Origin: a virus
DNA length: 55,792 bases
Strand: one strand, 5' to 3'
IMG/VR virus record: IMGVR_UViG_3300048592_000081
Coordinates: 1 to 55,792 of that record
Shown here: piece after piece, positions 17,483 through 25,934 of the stretch
Layout of the letters: each line of letters begins with the position of its first letter
Numbering within the stretch: position 1 is the first letter of the stretch
Program-made: the position numbers and the translations under genes
Notes under the pieces: model-generated
What the model was told of the DNA's origin: nothing
The model's input: only the letters and a program-made list of their open reading frames with translations
Database searches by the model: none

Positions 17483-18151
17483 TTTCGTCGAGCCTCTTCA
17501 GTACCTTAGCCAGTTGCTTGCCGGCTTTGGAGTCGAACACTGAAGCAATGACCATCTGCATCTGCGCCGCATCTGCTCGCCGTCGTGCGGCTTGGCGTTG
17601 CCTGATGATCCGTGCCTCCGACCACGCGAATCCGATGGGGTAGTTCCTTGCTTCGGTGTGGCCCTCCGAAAGCAGCAGACTCACATCGCGGCGAAGACCT
17701 TGGTAGAACCGGATTACCCGATTCTCGCCGTCGTCTTCGTGATCTTGTTGCTCACTTCCGTCTTCTTCAGGAGCGCCGCGATTAGCTCCATCGCTTTTTT
17801 TATGCCACCCACGTCGTTGAACGTGAGTTCGCCGATGTCGAGAAGTGCCTGCACCTGGATCGGGAAAGGCAACCGCTCGGCATCCTTGGCAGAACCCTCG
17901 CCGGCCGCCAACGCGATGACGTTTGCAGCGAATCCCGGAGCATTCGACACCACAGACAGCACGAGCGGCTGCATCTTCTGCGCGTCCATCTGTTCCAGGT
18001 TCCCGAACAACTCGAACAGCGATTCGAGATCCGGGAAGTGCTCGCGCACGAGCACCGCCACGTCGTTGAGACCGAGTCCCCGGACCTGGAACGAGTTCGT
18101 CGTTCCGATCTGGATGACCCGGTGCTCTGGCTGAAAGCCTGCGAGGGGCAT
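17475..18151 (-). CDS. Tail assembly chaperone GT-type fusion made by -1 frameshift
   Basis: Translation of the 145-aa chaperone reaches the heptamer A AAA AAA at 17801-17795 in the canonical X XXY YYZ phase (ATA AAA AAA GCG). A slip of -1 opens a frame free of stops down to 17475, giving about 225 aa: 119 residues of the shared part and about 106 new residues, including FYQGLRRDVSLLLSEGHTEA. The T-like part has no good independent start (only GTG 17684). In lambda and many siphoviruses such G/GT proteins chaperone the tape measure during tail assembly. The slip site and open frame are seen; frameshifting itself is inference. Confidence 0.75.
17714..18151 (-). CDS. Tail assembly chaperone (G-like)
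   Basis: 145 aa, ATG 18151. It lies between the tail tube gene and the tape measure, the position of gpG-like chaperones. The sequence is helical with GLGLNDVAVLVREHFPDLESLFELF and LLDIGELTFNDVGGIKKAMELIAALL; in the last of these the KK codons lie on the slippery sequence. The remaining 26 residues after the slip site are made only in the zero frame and end at 17714. Confidence 0.75.
   Translation of the reverse strand: MPLAGFQPEHRVIQIGTTNSFQVRGLGLNDVAVLVREHFPDLESLFELFGNLEQMDAQKMQPLVLSVVSNAPGFAANVIALAAGEGSAKDAERLPFPIQVQALLDIGELTFNDVGGIKKAMELIAALLKKTEVSNKITKTTARIG
17795..17801 (-). promoter_or_regulatory. Programmed -1 ribosomal frameshift site
   Basis: Seven consecutive A residues on the minus strand, read ATA AAA AAA GCG in the chaperone frame, which is the standard A AAA AAA slippery heptamer. 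The next in-frame signal is a long -1 open frame. No obvious pseudoknot was checked by eye. Confidence 0.75.
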
Positions 18152-18163
18152 GCGTTACTCCGA

Positions 18164-18991
18164 TCAGCTCGCCACTGCGCGACCGTCGATGTAGACGCCC
18201 TGGATGTTGGACGCCTTCTGCAGCACCTCGAAGGTGAACGACATGGTTTGCCAGTCGTCGCCTTTCAGGTTGTAGTCGCCGTTCGGCGACAGCTTGCAGT
18301 ACGGCATGTAGTAGTCCCGGTTCGAGCCCTTCGGGTTGTCGGCCACGAAGCGCAGCGCACCGTAGATCGACTGCGACTTCGAGATCACCTGTTCACGGGT
18401 GGCGGCGGCCACGTCGTAGGTGATCTCGATTTCCGTGTCGTCCGGGATGTCCGCGGAACCCGGGATGATGTAGAGACGGCCGAGCGCCTCGTCGACTTCC
18501 CAGTTGGTTGCAGCCGCGACGTTGGTCGCAAAGCCGACACCCTTGGCAATGACGACGTTGCTGACGATCCGCACACCACTGGGGTTCGTCTCGCTCGCAC
18601 CGATCTGGTAGAACATGCCCTGCTTGACCGTCACGACTTGCGTCGAGGCCACGGCAGCGGATTGCACTTCACTGGTCGCGCCGTCCGACAGGAACAGCAA
18701 CGCGAGGTTCGTCGCGTCGATGTGGTCCGTCGTCAGCGTGCCGGTGCGATCGAGTTGCAGCGACACGGAGTCGTCCTTGACCCGAATGCCGCCCTCCGAC
18801 GAGAAGTGATCCAACACCTCTTCCTCGGACGTCATGTTGAATTCGGTCGTGTTGCCGAAGTAGCGCTCGCCCTCGCCTTGCGTGGCAGCGGTGATGCCGG
18901 CAGCAACCTGTGCCGGCGTGAAGCGGTCGAAGAAGACCCGGCCACGGCCGAGCGTGTAGTTCTTGCCGCCGAGATCGGACGTGATGGGCAT
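18164..18991 (-). CDS. Major tail tube protein
   Basis: 275 aa beginning MPITSDLGGKNYTLGRGRVFFDRF. Its place upstream of the chaperone pair and downstream of the tail terminator, its size, and its strand-rich sequence with an N-terminal LGRGRVFFDRFTP motif fit siphovirus tail tube subunits. The phrase NPKGSNRDYYMPYCKLSPNGDYNLKG and the terminal SNIQGVYIDGRAVAS are similar to tail tube proteins of phages with the same gene order. It would polymerise round the tape measure. Confidence 0.75.
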   Translation of the reverse strand: MPITSDLGGKNYTLGRGRVFFDRFTPAQVAAGITAATQGEGERYFGNTTEFNMTSEEEVLDHFSSEGGIRVKDDSVSLQLDRTGTLTTDHIDATNLALLFLSDGATSEVQSAAVASTQVVTVKQGMFYQIGASETNPSGVRIVSNVVIAKGVGFATNVAAATNWEVDEALGRLYIIPGSADIPDDTEIEITYDVAAATREQVISKSQSIYGALRFVADNPKGSNRDYYMPYCKLSPNGDYNLKGDDWQTMSFTFEVLQKASNIQGVYIDGRAVAS

Positions 18992-19035
18992 TGCTTGCTC
19001 CTACAGTGGATGGGAAAACAGCAAGTGGATTTTAA

Positions 19036-19551
19036 CTACGAGGTAATCCGAGCGAGCCCCACTTGCACAGGGAGATAGAAAAAGCTCCTGCTCGAAACGT
19101 TCTCGGTCGGCGGCCGAACAATGCCGGCGCCAGCCTCGAATGACGTGATCAGCCCGCCGAGAAGGAAATGCTCGGGGTACTTTCCGCCGCCGTCGCTCGT
19201 TCGACGACGGTTCACTCGGTCGAGCCGCTGCTCGACGTCATCGAGCAGGCTGTAAACAGGATCGGACGGATTGATCTTGTCGTCCGGGCACCAACCCTGG
19301 ATCAGCAGCGACCATTGCTCGCGTCGCGCTTCCGATTCACTGCCGTAGACCGATGGCCCGGGACGCGGCGATTCGAGGATCGAGAGCATCGTCGCCGGGT
19401 CGCTGTCGCTGAAGCGAGCACGGCCGCGGAACACCAAGCCGTCGAGCGTCGCAGGAAGTGCAGGCGTCACGCCGGCAATCGGCGTTAGCGTTGTGCCTTC
19501 CAAGAGCGTCGTCAACGCCTTGAGGACTTGCAGGCGATAGGAGTCAGCCAC
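19036..19551 (-). CDS. Tail terminator/completion protein
   Basis: 171 aa, probably from GTG 19551, overlapping the stop of the upstream gene. The N-terminal helix (YRLQVLKALTTLLEGTT), the PALPATLDGLVFRGRARF region and the WSLLIQGWCPDD strand match minor tail/tail terminator proteins of about 160 residues found just before the tail tube gene. It would cap the tail and join it to the head. Confidence 0.6.
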   Translation of the reverse strand: MADSYRLQVLKALTTLLEGTTLTPIAGVTPALPATLDGLVFRGRARFSDSDPATMLSILESPRPGPSVYGSESEARREQWSLLIQGWCPDDKINPSDPVYSLLDDVEQRLDRVNRRRTSDGGGKYPEHFLLGGLITSFEAGAGIVRPPTENVSSRSFFYLPVQVGLARITS

Positions 19552-20155
19552 GGCGGCTCAACCTGTCGAATTGACGAGTGAAATTCTGGAACAGTCGATC
19601 CTGGATCTCGGTCGTGCGGTCAGTGATGACGCCCGTCATGACCTGATCGACGGACGGACCATAGAGAAGCCAGATCGGCAGCAATGTCTTGCCGCTGTTC
19701 TGCGTCAACTGCACAGGCTTGTAGGCCTTCTCGGGCCGCTGGCCTTCAGGAAGGCGAATAGCGAGACCGATGTTGTTGTTCCGCAGTTCGATCAAGAAGG
19801 CTCGACGCAACGAGACACGCTGCCCTCCGCGCACGCGCACGATGATCTGCTTACCTCGCGTGTTCTCGCGTGTCGCGCCTTCGGCGAACCGGGCCAGCGA
19901 CGTCGGACGATCACGGCCGACGATCGAACCTTCGAGCCTCGTGCGAGAAGCCCGCTTGCCGATGCCGTATCGGTTGCCCTTCAGATAGCCGCGAGGGAAG
20001 TTGATCTCGACTTCCATCTGGCGACGCACCGCCACTTCCTCGTCACGGAGGGTGTCGTTGACTGCGAAGAACGCAGCGTCTGTCGCAAGATCAGGCAGCG
20101 CGTCGAAATACCGACGCGCATCCTTCAGACCATCGACGACGAACGCTACGCTCAT
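19544..20155 (-). CDS. Minor tail protein Z-like (head-tail joining)
   Basis: 203 aa, ATG 20155. The N-terminal AFFAVNDTLRDEEVAVRRQMEVEINFPRGYL pattern and the central GKQIIVRVRGGQRVSLRRAFLI are typical of the prophage minor tail protein Z (GPZ) family, which acts at the head-tail interface. Overlaps of four to eight bases with both neighbours show tight coupling. Confidence 0.65.
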   Translation of the reverse strand: MSVAFVVDGLKDARRYFDALPDLATDAAFFAVNDTLRDEEVAVRRQMEVEINFPRGYLKGNRYGIGKRASRTRLEGSIVGRDRPTSLARFAEGATRENTRGKQIIVRVRGGQRVSLRRAFLIELRNNNIGLAIRLPEGQRPEKAYKPVQLTQNSGKTLLPIWLLYGPSVDQVMTGVITDRTTEIQDRLFQNFTRQFDRLSRRG

Positions 20156-20511
20156 TTCCGAGTCACAACCCAGGCTTCTTCGAGTGGCCCGGTGGCCGGT
20201 TCCTTGTAGTCAAGGATGAACTCGACACCGGGATGCAACTCGGGAATGGTGAAGACCCCACCCCGCTTGGTCGTGAACTCAAAGCCGTCCACGTCCTCGG
20301 GAATGAAGACGATTCGATCAACACCCTCGACGATCTCCGCGTAGCCGCCCTCTGCGAGATCCCCGTAGGGCCTACTGATGCGGTTGTGCCAGCGGACTCG
20401 GGTCTCGACGGGAGTGCTGATCGAATCATCCAAGTAGAACGCCTGCACGCCGAGCGTCGTGTTGACCGCTCGACGTGCCGTGGCCTTCGCCTCTGCGAAG
20501 TTGAAGGTCAC
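20152..20511 (-). CDS. Head-tail joining protein
   Basis: 119 aa. The start is GTG 20511, created by overlap with the CTGTGA end of the upstream gene (GTG/TGA), with AAGGA six bases before it. The sequence contains AFYLDDSISTPVETRVRWHNR and ELHPGVEFILDYKEP and is predicted beta-rich. Length and place fit a connector/stopper protein between capsid and tail genes. Confidence 0.55.
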   Translation of the reverse strand: MTFNFAEAKATARRAVNTTLGVQAFYLDDSISTPVETRVRWHNRISRPYGDLAEGGYAEIVEGVDRIVFIPEDVDGFEFTTKRGGVFTIPELHPGVEFILDYKEPATGPLEEAWVVTRK

Positions 20512-20732
20512 AGGTCTTCCTTGACCTCGGACTTCTTGACCTTCGTCGCAGACTTCTTGTCTTCGACGACGGTCATGTCAGCCGGGACGGTAGCGATGTT
20601 CGTCACGCTGCCGACGCGCTCGAAACGCTCGGCTTCTTCTTCGGTGAACTCGAACGGCATGCCGAGTTCCGGCCAAATGCGCTTGCCGTCGCGGCGAACG
20701 CTGACGGACACCACAGGGACTCGCTTGATCAT
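20508..20732 (-). CDS. Small capsid-region protein
   Basis: 74 aa, ATG 20732. FEFTEEEAERFERVGSV is followed by a Lys/Glu-rich C-terminus that ends KSEVKEDL. The last codons carry AAGGA and CTGTGA, which supply the ribosome binding site and GTG start of the next gene. Proteins of this size with an EEEAERF helix are common between capsid and connector genes; function unknown. Confidence 0.55.
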   Translation of the reverse strand: MIKRVPVVSVSVRRDGKRIWPELGMPFEFTEEEAERFERVGSVTNIATVPADMTVVEDKKSATKVKKSEVKEDL

Positions 20733-20798
20733 CAGGGGCTCCTTGAGAGGAATGGGGGAGGGGTGTCAGACCCCTCCCTCCGTGTCGCCGTCAGGTCG

Positions 20799-21848
20799 TC
20801 AGACCGTCAGGATCTTGAAGCTCGCGTTCGGCTTCTTCGGGACCATCAGCGGCGCCGATTGCGTCATCAGGTACTCCACGCTCGGGTCTTCCTGCTGCCA
20901 CATCTTCGGGAACCGCTCCATCGCCACGAGACCGGCGCGGAAGTCCTTGATGGCGCCGAAGCAACGCACGCCTTCCACGTCGCTGACACCGACCACGGTG
21001 TCTTGATCCAGGAAGAACTGCTCGGCGCCGTTCTCGTCAACGTACTTCGAGCGGTCGATCCACAGTTCGATCTGACCGCCGCCGAACACGCCACCGTAGG
21101 TGCCCATGTACTCCTGGCCCTCGAAGCCGTCGTAGGCCCGCTGGATGTTGACGTTCAGGCCACCGTAGTTGCGGTCCTGCAGTGCCTTCAGGTCGACCCG
21201 CGCCGCGAAGTTGGTCCAGGCGTTGCCGCCGAAGATCACGCGACGAATGACGGCACCCGAGCGGTTGTGCGCGTTGATGCGCGCCACGCGGATGTCGTCG
21301 AGCGGATCGGCCGTGCCCTGATCCCACGCATCCGCGCCGCCGCCCACGTCGTAGGACAGCGATGCATGGCGCTGGAACGCCACCGTGGTCGTCGGGTAGT
21401 CGTCGCTCGCCAGCGTGACCGAGGCGTCGATGATCGCGCGAGCCGCCAGCCACTCGTAGCGGTTGGTCAGCAGCGCGTCATGCAAACGCAGGATCTCGGC
21501 CACGGCGGCGTCGCGGCGTTGCCCCAGGCTCAGACTGCCGGCGCCCAGCGCTTCACCCGCACGACGCTCGATGACCATGTTCGGGTCGACGGCGTGCTTG
21601 GGCTTGACGTAGGCCGGCTTGAAGGACAGCGACGAGTAGCCGCCCATCCCCATCACCTTGCCTTGGACGTTCGGCACCACCAGCGGCGCAAGCCGACGGT
21701 AGTCCTGATCCACCTTGTCGAAGAAGATTTCTTCGGTGTCGAAGTTGATCTGGCGCGGGAAGAACTGCAGCCAGAACGGAGTGATCGACTTGATGTGGCG
21801 CGTGACTTCCAGAAGTTGCGCCGTGCTGTACGGGCTGTTGAATGCCAT
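20799..21848 (-). CDS. Major capsid protein, capsid E family
   Basis: 349 aa, ATG 21848. The N-terminus (TRHIKSITPFWLQFFPRQINFDTEEIFFDKVDQDYRRLAPLVVP) is diagnostic of the phage capsid E family (lambda gpE-like). Other matching parts are RRDAAVAEILRLHDALLTNRYEWLAARAI and the C-terminal EDPSVEYLMTQSAPLMVPKKPNASF. It would form the HK97-fold shell. The decoration protein gene lies immediately upstream, as in lambda. Confidence 0.9.
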   Translation of the reverse strand: MAFNSPYSTAQLLEVTRHIKSITPFWLQFFPRQINFDTEEIFFDKVDQDYRRLAPLVVPNVQGKVMGMGGYSSLSFKPAYVKPKHAVDPNMVIERRAGEALGAGSLSLGQRRDAAVAEILRLHDALLTNRYEWLAARAIIDASVTLASDDYPTTTVAFQRHASLSYDVGGGADAWDQGTADPLDDIRVARINAHNRSGAVIRRVIFGGNAWTNFAARVDLKALQDRNYGGLNVNIQRAYDGFEGQEYMGTYGGVFGGGQIELWIDRSKYVDENGAEQFFLDQDTVVGVSDVEGVRCFGAIKDFRAGLVAMERFPKMWQQEDPSVEYLMTQSAPLMVPKKPNASFKILTV

Positions 21849-21881
21849 GATTCAGTCCTCTCGATCTTGTGGTTGCTGGGC

Positions 21882-22277
21882 TCAGACCGCGGCCCAGCCG
21901 CCGCCGACCTTGCCGACGCGGAACAGACCGTTGAAAAACGCCTGACGCTCGGCGAAGGTGTCCATCGCGGCCACGGCGTAGAGCGTGGCGTTGCCGGCGA
22001 TGCCCGCCAGAAGGTCGTCGTTGAAGACCCCCTGATAGGCGTACTGGCAAGTGCCGCCGCTCGTGCAGTCCTGCATCACCAGGACGGCCTGTGCCGCAGT
22101 GTGCGTGCCGGAGACGAAAACCACCACGCCGGCCGACGTGCGGGCGCCGATGGTGTACTTGCCCATCGTGGCACCGGCAGCAGCGCTCGCCGTCTTGATG
22201 GGGAGATCGCCCGCGAGCAGTTCCTGCGGAACGAGCGGGCCGTAGGTCGTGACGCCTGCGAGATCGTTGACAGCCAT
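21882..22277 (-). CDS. Head decoration protein (gpD-like)
   Basis: 131 aa, ATG 22277. It lies between the protease/scaffold gene and the capsid gene, as lambda gpD does. Small residues dominate (AAGATMGKYTIGARTSAGVVVFV), with QYAYQGVFNDDLL near residues 79-90. Decoration proteins of this family trimerise on the expanded shell and stabilise it. There is no other clear reading. Confidence 0.75.
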   Translation of the reverse strand: MAVNDLAGVTTYGPLVPQELLAGDLPIKTASAAAGATMGKYTIGARTSAGVVVFVSGTHTAAQAVLVMQDCTSGGTCQYAYQGVFNDDLLAGIAGNATLYAVAAMDTFAERQAFFNGLFRVGKVGGGWAAV

Positions 22278-22305
22278 ATCGGCTCTCCTTCAGTGGTTCG
22301 GTTGA

Positions 22306-22698
22306 TCAGTGCTTCTTGGCCGACTCGAAGCCGCGCACGCCAGCCATGCGCGCGGCGGCAAGGATGCCCGCAGCAGCGTTGTCGCCCGCGTTGTCGGTCC
22401 CGGTGGCGGCATCGGCGCCGACGTTCGGGTGTTCGCCGTTGTCCATCGCCTCCTTGAAGGCACTGGTGCCTGCGGCGTCCTGCTTCGGGGAGACGGCGAG
22501 GATCGCCTTGGCCTCATCGACGGACATCGAGGTGTTGAACGCCAGATGGGAAGCCAGTTGCTCGCGCCCCTTGGCCTCGTCACAGGTCTGAATGCCGGAC
22601 ACGCGGGCGCGCTCGGCCTTCACGGCATCGGCTTGCGCCTGCGCCAGTTGTTCCGGGGTGGCCTGAGTGTTGGCGCCCGGCTTCGTTGCATCGGACAT
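22306..22698 (-). CDS. Scaffold protein from internal start (Nu3-like)
   Basis: 130 aa, nested in frame in the protease gene. AGGAGG lies six bases before ATG 22698. The product is helical and charged (ATPEQLAQAQADAVKAERARVSGI) with a flexible, acidic, Gly/Asn/Ala-rich end, like other capsid scaffolds. The nested arrangement parallels lambda Nu3; the ribosome binding site is seen, expression is inferred. Confidence 0.7.
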   Translation of the reverse strand: MSDATKPGANTQATPEQLAQAQADAVKAERARVSGIQTCDEAKGREQLASHLAFNTSMSVDEAKAILAVSPKQDAAGTSAFKEAMDNGEHPNVGADAATGTDNAGDNAAAGILAAARMAGVRGFESAKKH

Positions 22699-23598
22699 TT
22701 CGTCCTCCTTCTTGCTGCGTTGCGGATTCGAGCCGGAAAGCTCGCCCAGGAAAGCCATCGCGGCCGACTGCGGCGTTGCGATGGAGTCGATCAGGCCGAG
22801 CGACAGTGCGTCGTCGGCGCGATACGTTCTTGCTTCGGTTGCCCGAACGGCCTTCTCATCCATGTCGCGCATGCCGGCGACGTGGGCGACAAATGCCCCG
22901 TAACTCTTGTCGATGGACTTCTGAATGTCGGCCTTGACCTCGGTCGACAGATCCTCGAAAGGATTGCCGTCGACCTTGTGCTTGCCGGCGTGAATGAACG
23001 TCACCTTGATCCCAGCCTCGTCCAGCCACTTCTCCATGCTGACGTGCATGGCGACGACACCGATGGAACCGACACCCCCGCTCGGAGTAACTGCAATCTG
23101 ATCAGCACCGGCCGCCAGTGCGTAACTCGCCGAGTAGGAGTTCGAGTCGACCACGGCGAGCGTGGGCTTGCCGTTGGCGAGTCGACGAATGTCGGCTGCG
23201 CACTCGAAGCAACCCGCAGCCTCGCCCCCGTAGCTGTTGTGGTCGTAGATGATCCCGAGGACATCAGGGTCAGCCGCAGCCATCGCGGTCTGCTGACGCA
23301 CGAAGTTGTAGCCGGTGACGAAGCCCCACGAATAGCCGAATCGGTTGATCAGCGTGCCGTGAACCGGAATGACCGCAATGCCCTGCGAGAAGGCGAAAGG
23401 CTTGGTCTGTGCCTGCGGTGCCATGCCGTATGCCGCACACAGGTCTGCTCGACGTGCCATGAAAGCCGCTTCGGCTTCCTCGTGCCGCGCGGCCGCGAGC
23501 ATCGAGAGGTCGTGAGCAAGACCGTTGTAGTGCGCGGCAACGGCCACTTCGCGCAGATTCATCCGCGTGAGTGCTGACCGTGCTGCGTGATCGCTCAT
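22306..23598 (-). CDS. Head maturation protease, S49 family (gpC-like)
   Basis: 430 aa. ATG 23598 was chosen over earlier in-frame starts (to 23679) because AAAGGG lies five bases upstream. The ClpP/SppA-like core contains IAVIPVHGTLINRFGY, a GGEAAGCFECAADIRRL segment and the nucleophile Ser in SGGVGSIGVVAMHVS. A C-terminal charged, Ala-rich region (residues 301-430) looks like scaffold. The protein would act inside the prohead, cutting scaffold and perhaps portal. An internal start at codon 301 makes a separate scaffold, the arrangement known for lambda C/Nu3. Confidence 0.85.
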   Translation of the reverse strand: MSDHAARSALTRMNLREVAVAAHYNGLAHDLSMLAAARHEEAEAAFMARRADLCAAYGMAPQAQTKPFAFSQGIAVIPVHGTLINRFGYSWGFVTGYNFVRQQTAMAAADPDVLGIIYDHNSYGGEAAGCFECAADIRRLANGKPTLAVVDSNSYSASYALAAGADQIAVTPSGGVGSIGVVAMHVSMEKWLDEAGIKVTFIHAGKHKVDGNPFEDLSTEVKADIQKSIDKSYGAFVAHVAGMRDMDEKAVRATEARTYRADDALSLGLIDSIATPQSAAMAFLGELSGSNPQRSKKEDEMSDATKPGANTQATPEQLAQAQADAVKAERARVSGIQTCDEAKGREQLASHLAFNTSMSVDEAKAILAVSPKQDAAGTSAFKEAMDNGEHPNVGADAATGTDNAGDNAAAGILAAARMAGVRGFESAKKH

Positions 23599-23668
23599 CT
23601 GAGCCCTTTCAGTTGATGCTGACATGAATTGTACCGATTGGCGAACATCGCTATGAAATCGCCAAGTT

Positions 23669-23974
23669 TCAACGGCCATTCAACTTGTCGGAGATGCGAT
23701 CGACCTTCGAGTCAACTCGCAAGACCAATGACTTGATCTCGGCATTCTGATTGCGGAGTTCCGCCTGCTGAGCTTCGAGAGTGGCGAGGCGTTCAGCCGT
23801 GCGCTGTTGCTCGACAGACTCGATTCGACGTTCGTGTTCGGTCAACGTCTTTTCTCGCACGCCGTCGCGTGTCCAGAACCACGCGAACTGAGCCAGCAGG
23901 AGAATGATCACTCCGATGTTGATGCCTTTGTCGATGTGCCAACGGTCGGAGTTCAAAAACCTTTCCGCTGCCAT
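23669..23974 (-). CDS. Small membrane protein with coiled coil
   Basis: 101 aa from ATG 23974 (MAAERFLNSDRWHIDKG), with TGGAG eight bases upstream. An in-frame ATG at 24079 with a good AGGAGG would add 35 basic residues and overlap the portal gene. One transmembrane segment (INIGVIILLLAQFAWFW) is followed by a heptad-like helix (EHERRIESVEQQRTAERLATLEAQQAELRNQ). The layout resembles small phage membrane proteins such as spanin-like or superinfection-exclusion factors, but its place between portal and protease is unusual. Function unknown. Confidence 0.55.
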   Translation of the reverse strand: MAAERFLNSDRWHIDKGINIGVIILLLAQFAWFWTRDGVREKTLTEHERRIESVEQQRTAERLATLEAQQAELRNQNAEIKSLVLRVDSKVDRISDKLNGR

Positions 23975-24035
23975 CAACGAACTCCATTGGCGAGCGCCGG
24001 CAAGGCGACGTAGGTTGGAAGAAAAGGGAAGTTCA

Positions 24036-25637
24036 TCATGCTCCGGCTCCTTCTTCGTCTCGCATGGTCGCTTGAGCATCGTTTGTTCCCTCCTTGGTTG
24101 CGTCAAGACCAAACGCAAGATTCAAGGACTCCATCATTCGACGTTCACGCGACTGCTGCTTAAAGAGCCGGCGATAGTCTTCGCCAAGTCGTCCGGCTTC
24201 CTTCTCCCAAGTGCTCAAGCCACCCTTGATTCGCATCAGAGCGGCTTGCGTTTCCTTCAACTCATCGATCTGCCCGCGGCTCGCTCCGATCCAGTCGCAC
24301 GACATGAGCGCTTCGCGCATCACCGGGTCGTTGTAGAACGTGTCGAGCGTGAATCCGGGCGGCAGCGGGACATTCCCCGCGTTGATCTCTTCTTCGAGCC
24401 ACAGCGCGTAGATCATGCCGGCGAAGCGGTCTGCAACAACCTTCTTGCGGCCCTGCATGTACTTCCATGTCTGCCCCATGCTCGCGCGAGCCGACGAGTA
24501 GTTCGTCTTCGTGTAGTCGCGGGAGAACTCTTCGTAGGACAGGCCGAGCGCGGCCGAGGTGTGACGAAGCAACGATTCCTCGAAACCCGTGCCGACGCCA
24601 CCGGGCGTTCCCATCGGCTTGAGCGAGAGTTTCGTGCCGGGGAACAGGTGAGGCATCTTCACACCGTCAATGGCGATGTGATTCGACCCGCCGATGTATG
24701 CCTGCAGCGCGTTCATGTACTGCCCGAGCATGTCGGCAAAGCCGGTCTGCCCCGCGCCCATTGCGCCGAACACAGCCTCACGCGGCAGTTCAGACTCGAC
24801 CGCTGCTGCATAGGTCGCGTTGACCACGGCATTCTGCAGCGTGATCTCCTGGAACCGGCGCGTCATCCGCATCTGCTTGAGCACAGACACCATGTCGCTG
24901 ATGCCGCGCGACTGATCGGGTTGCAGTTGCTCGATGATGTGAATCACCTGACGGCGACCCCACGGCTTGCGAGCAGGAACCTCGCGCCACTGCAAGGCAG
25001 AGGGGTCCATCCACCAATCGGTCGGATGGGCCATCTGGATGTGGTACGCGATCGGCTCGCCGAAGATGTTCCGACGAATGCCTCGGCGCAAAAACTTGTC
25101 GTCAGGCAGGCCGTCACGGTTGGACAGCCGTGAAGGACTGACCATCTGGATCGCAGTGCTGAATGGGCGGCCACGCTGTCGCAGCCACTCGGCTGTCGCA
25201 AGAACTTCCCCCGTGAAGAGGAAGCCGCCGATGGCGAGACGGACAAGGCCGGTCAGCGTGTTCATCCGGCTCGCGTCGAGCCAGCATTCCGGGCTGTCCG
25301 CGATCAGGTTGAAGCGGGACTCGACTGCGACCTGAAACTCTTCACTCCAAGCCTCGTCGGTCCCGAGCAGTTCGTAATCAGGTTGTGCGTTCAGGCGGAA
25401 CTGAGCACCAACGATGCTGTCGCGGTGCGTGTGGATCGCGCCGGTCGCGTAGCCGTCGTTCTGAACCGAGTCCCGGCCTCGGGCGTCGGCTACTTCCTTG
25501 ACCGGGTTGATCTGCCGGTCGGGGCTGATGATGGGAGGCGTCCAGTTGAACGTCTCGCGTGAGGTGCGGTCGGCCCCTTCGAGCCCACCGCCGACAGCCT
25601 TCTCGGCGATCGGCAGGATGTCGAGACTGAGTTGCAT
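24036..25637 (-). CDS. Portal protein, lambda gpB family
   Basis: 533 aa, ATG 25637, in the typical length range of lambda-type portals. Family features are DGYATGAIHTHRDSIVGAQFRLNAQPDY, the AEWLRQRGRPFSTAIQMVSPSRL region, HIIEQLQPDQSRGISDM, and ALGLSYEEFSRDYTKTNYSSARA. The protein forms the dodecameric vertex through which DNA is packaged and to which the tail attaches. The gpW-like gene lies six bases upstream. Confidence 0.9.
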   Translation of the reverse strand: MQLSLDILPIAEKAVGGGLEGADRTSRETFNWTPPIISPDRQINPVKEVADARGRDSVQNDGYATGAIHTHRDSIVGAQFRLNAQPDYELLGTDEAWSEEFQVAVESRFNLIADSPECWLDASRMNTLTGLVRLAIGGFLFTGEVLATAEWLRQRGRPFSTAIQMVSPSRLSNRDGLPDDKFLRRGIRRNIFGEPIAYHIQMAHPTDWWMDPSALQWREVPARKPWGRRQVIHIIEQLQPDQSRGISDMVSVLKQMRMTRRFQEITLQNAVVNATYAAAVESELPREAVFGAMGAGQTGFADMLGQYMNALQAYIGGSNHIAIDGVKMPHLFPGTKLSLKPMGTPGGVGTGFEESLLRHTSAALGLSYEEFSRDYTKTNYSSARASMGQTWKYMQGRKKVVADRFAGMIYALWLEEEINAGNVPLPPGFTLDTFYNDPVMREALMSCDWIGASRGQIDELKETQAALMRIKGGLSTWEKEAGRLGEDYRRLFKQQSRERRMMESLNLAFGLDATKEGTNDAQATMRDEEGAGA

Positions 25638-25642
25638 GTCAG

Positions 25643-25885
25643 TCAGAAGGTGAAGTGTGCCGGGTGGAAGTTCGAGTTCGCAGTCGGTGACGTGCCGCAG
25701 GCAACCGAAAGTTGCGATTCGAGCATCTGGATGTAACTGTAGAGCCGGCTTGCGTTGGCAGCAGCAAATTCGACACGTTCGCCGCTGATGTCAACGACAA
25801 CGCGGGGTGAGGTGCCGGTCACCAAGGCGTGATACGCCTTACGTGCTTCTGTCAGAAGCGTCTGCGTGGCAATGATGGCTGGCAT
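25643..25885 (-). CDS. gpW-like head-tail joining protein
   Basis: 80 aa, ATG 25885. Short size, place between terminase large subunit and portal, and the sequence LLTEARKAYHALVTGTSPRVVVDISGERVEFAAAN match the gpW family, which binds the portal after packaging and completes the head. The C-terminus is short and hydrophobic (FHPAHFTF). Confidence 0.8.
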   Translation of the reverse strand: MPAIIATQTLLTEARKAYHALVTGTSPRVVVDISGERVEFAAANASRLYSYIQMLESQLSVACGTSPTANSNFHPAHFTF

Positions 25886-25934
25886 TTGAATTGCCTTTCA
25901 AATAAAACCTTGCCCGGCTACGAAGGCCCCCGCT

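Noticed and set aside
17475-17684. A stand-alone 69-aa gene before the tape measure.
   Set aside because: The only start is a GTG without a ribosome binding site, and the upstream A AAA AAA site in the right phase explains it as the -1 frameshift part of the chaperone.
18038-19078. Plus-strand open frame of 346 aa opposite the tail tube gene.
   Set aside because: Composition of a shadow frame (Arg/Val/His-rich) and no supporting signal.
20763-22457. Plus-strand open frame of 564 aa opposite the capsid and decoration genes.
   Set aside because: It is antisense to well-supported genes, is rich in Arg, His and Val as expected for GC-rich shadow frames, and has no ribosome binding site or domain.
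22309-23577. Plus-strand open frame of 422 aa opposite the S49 protease gene.
   Set aside because: Shadow of a real gene; no domain and no transcription context.
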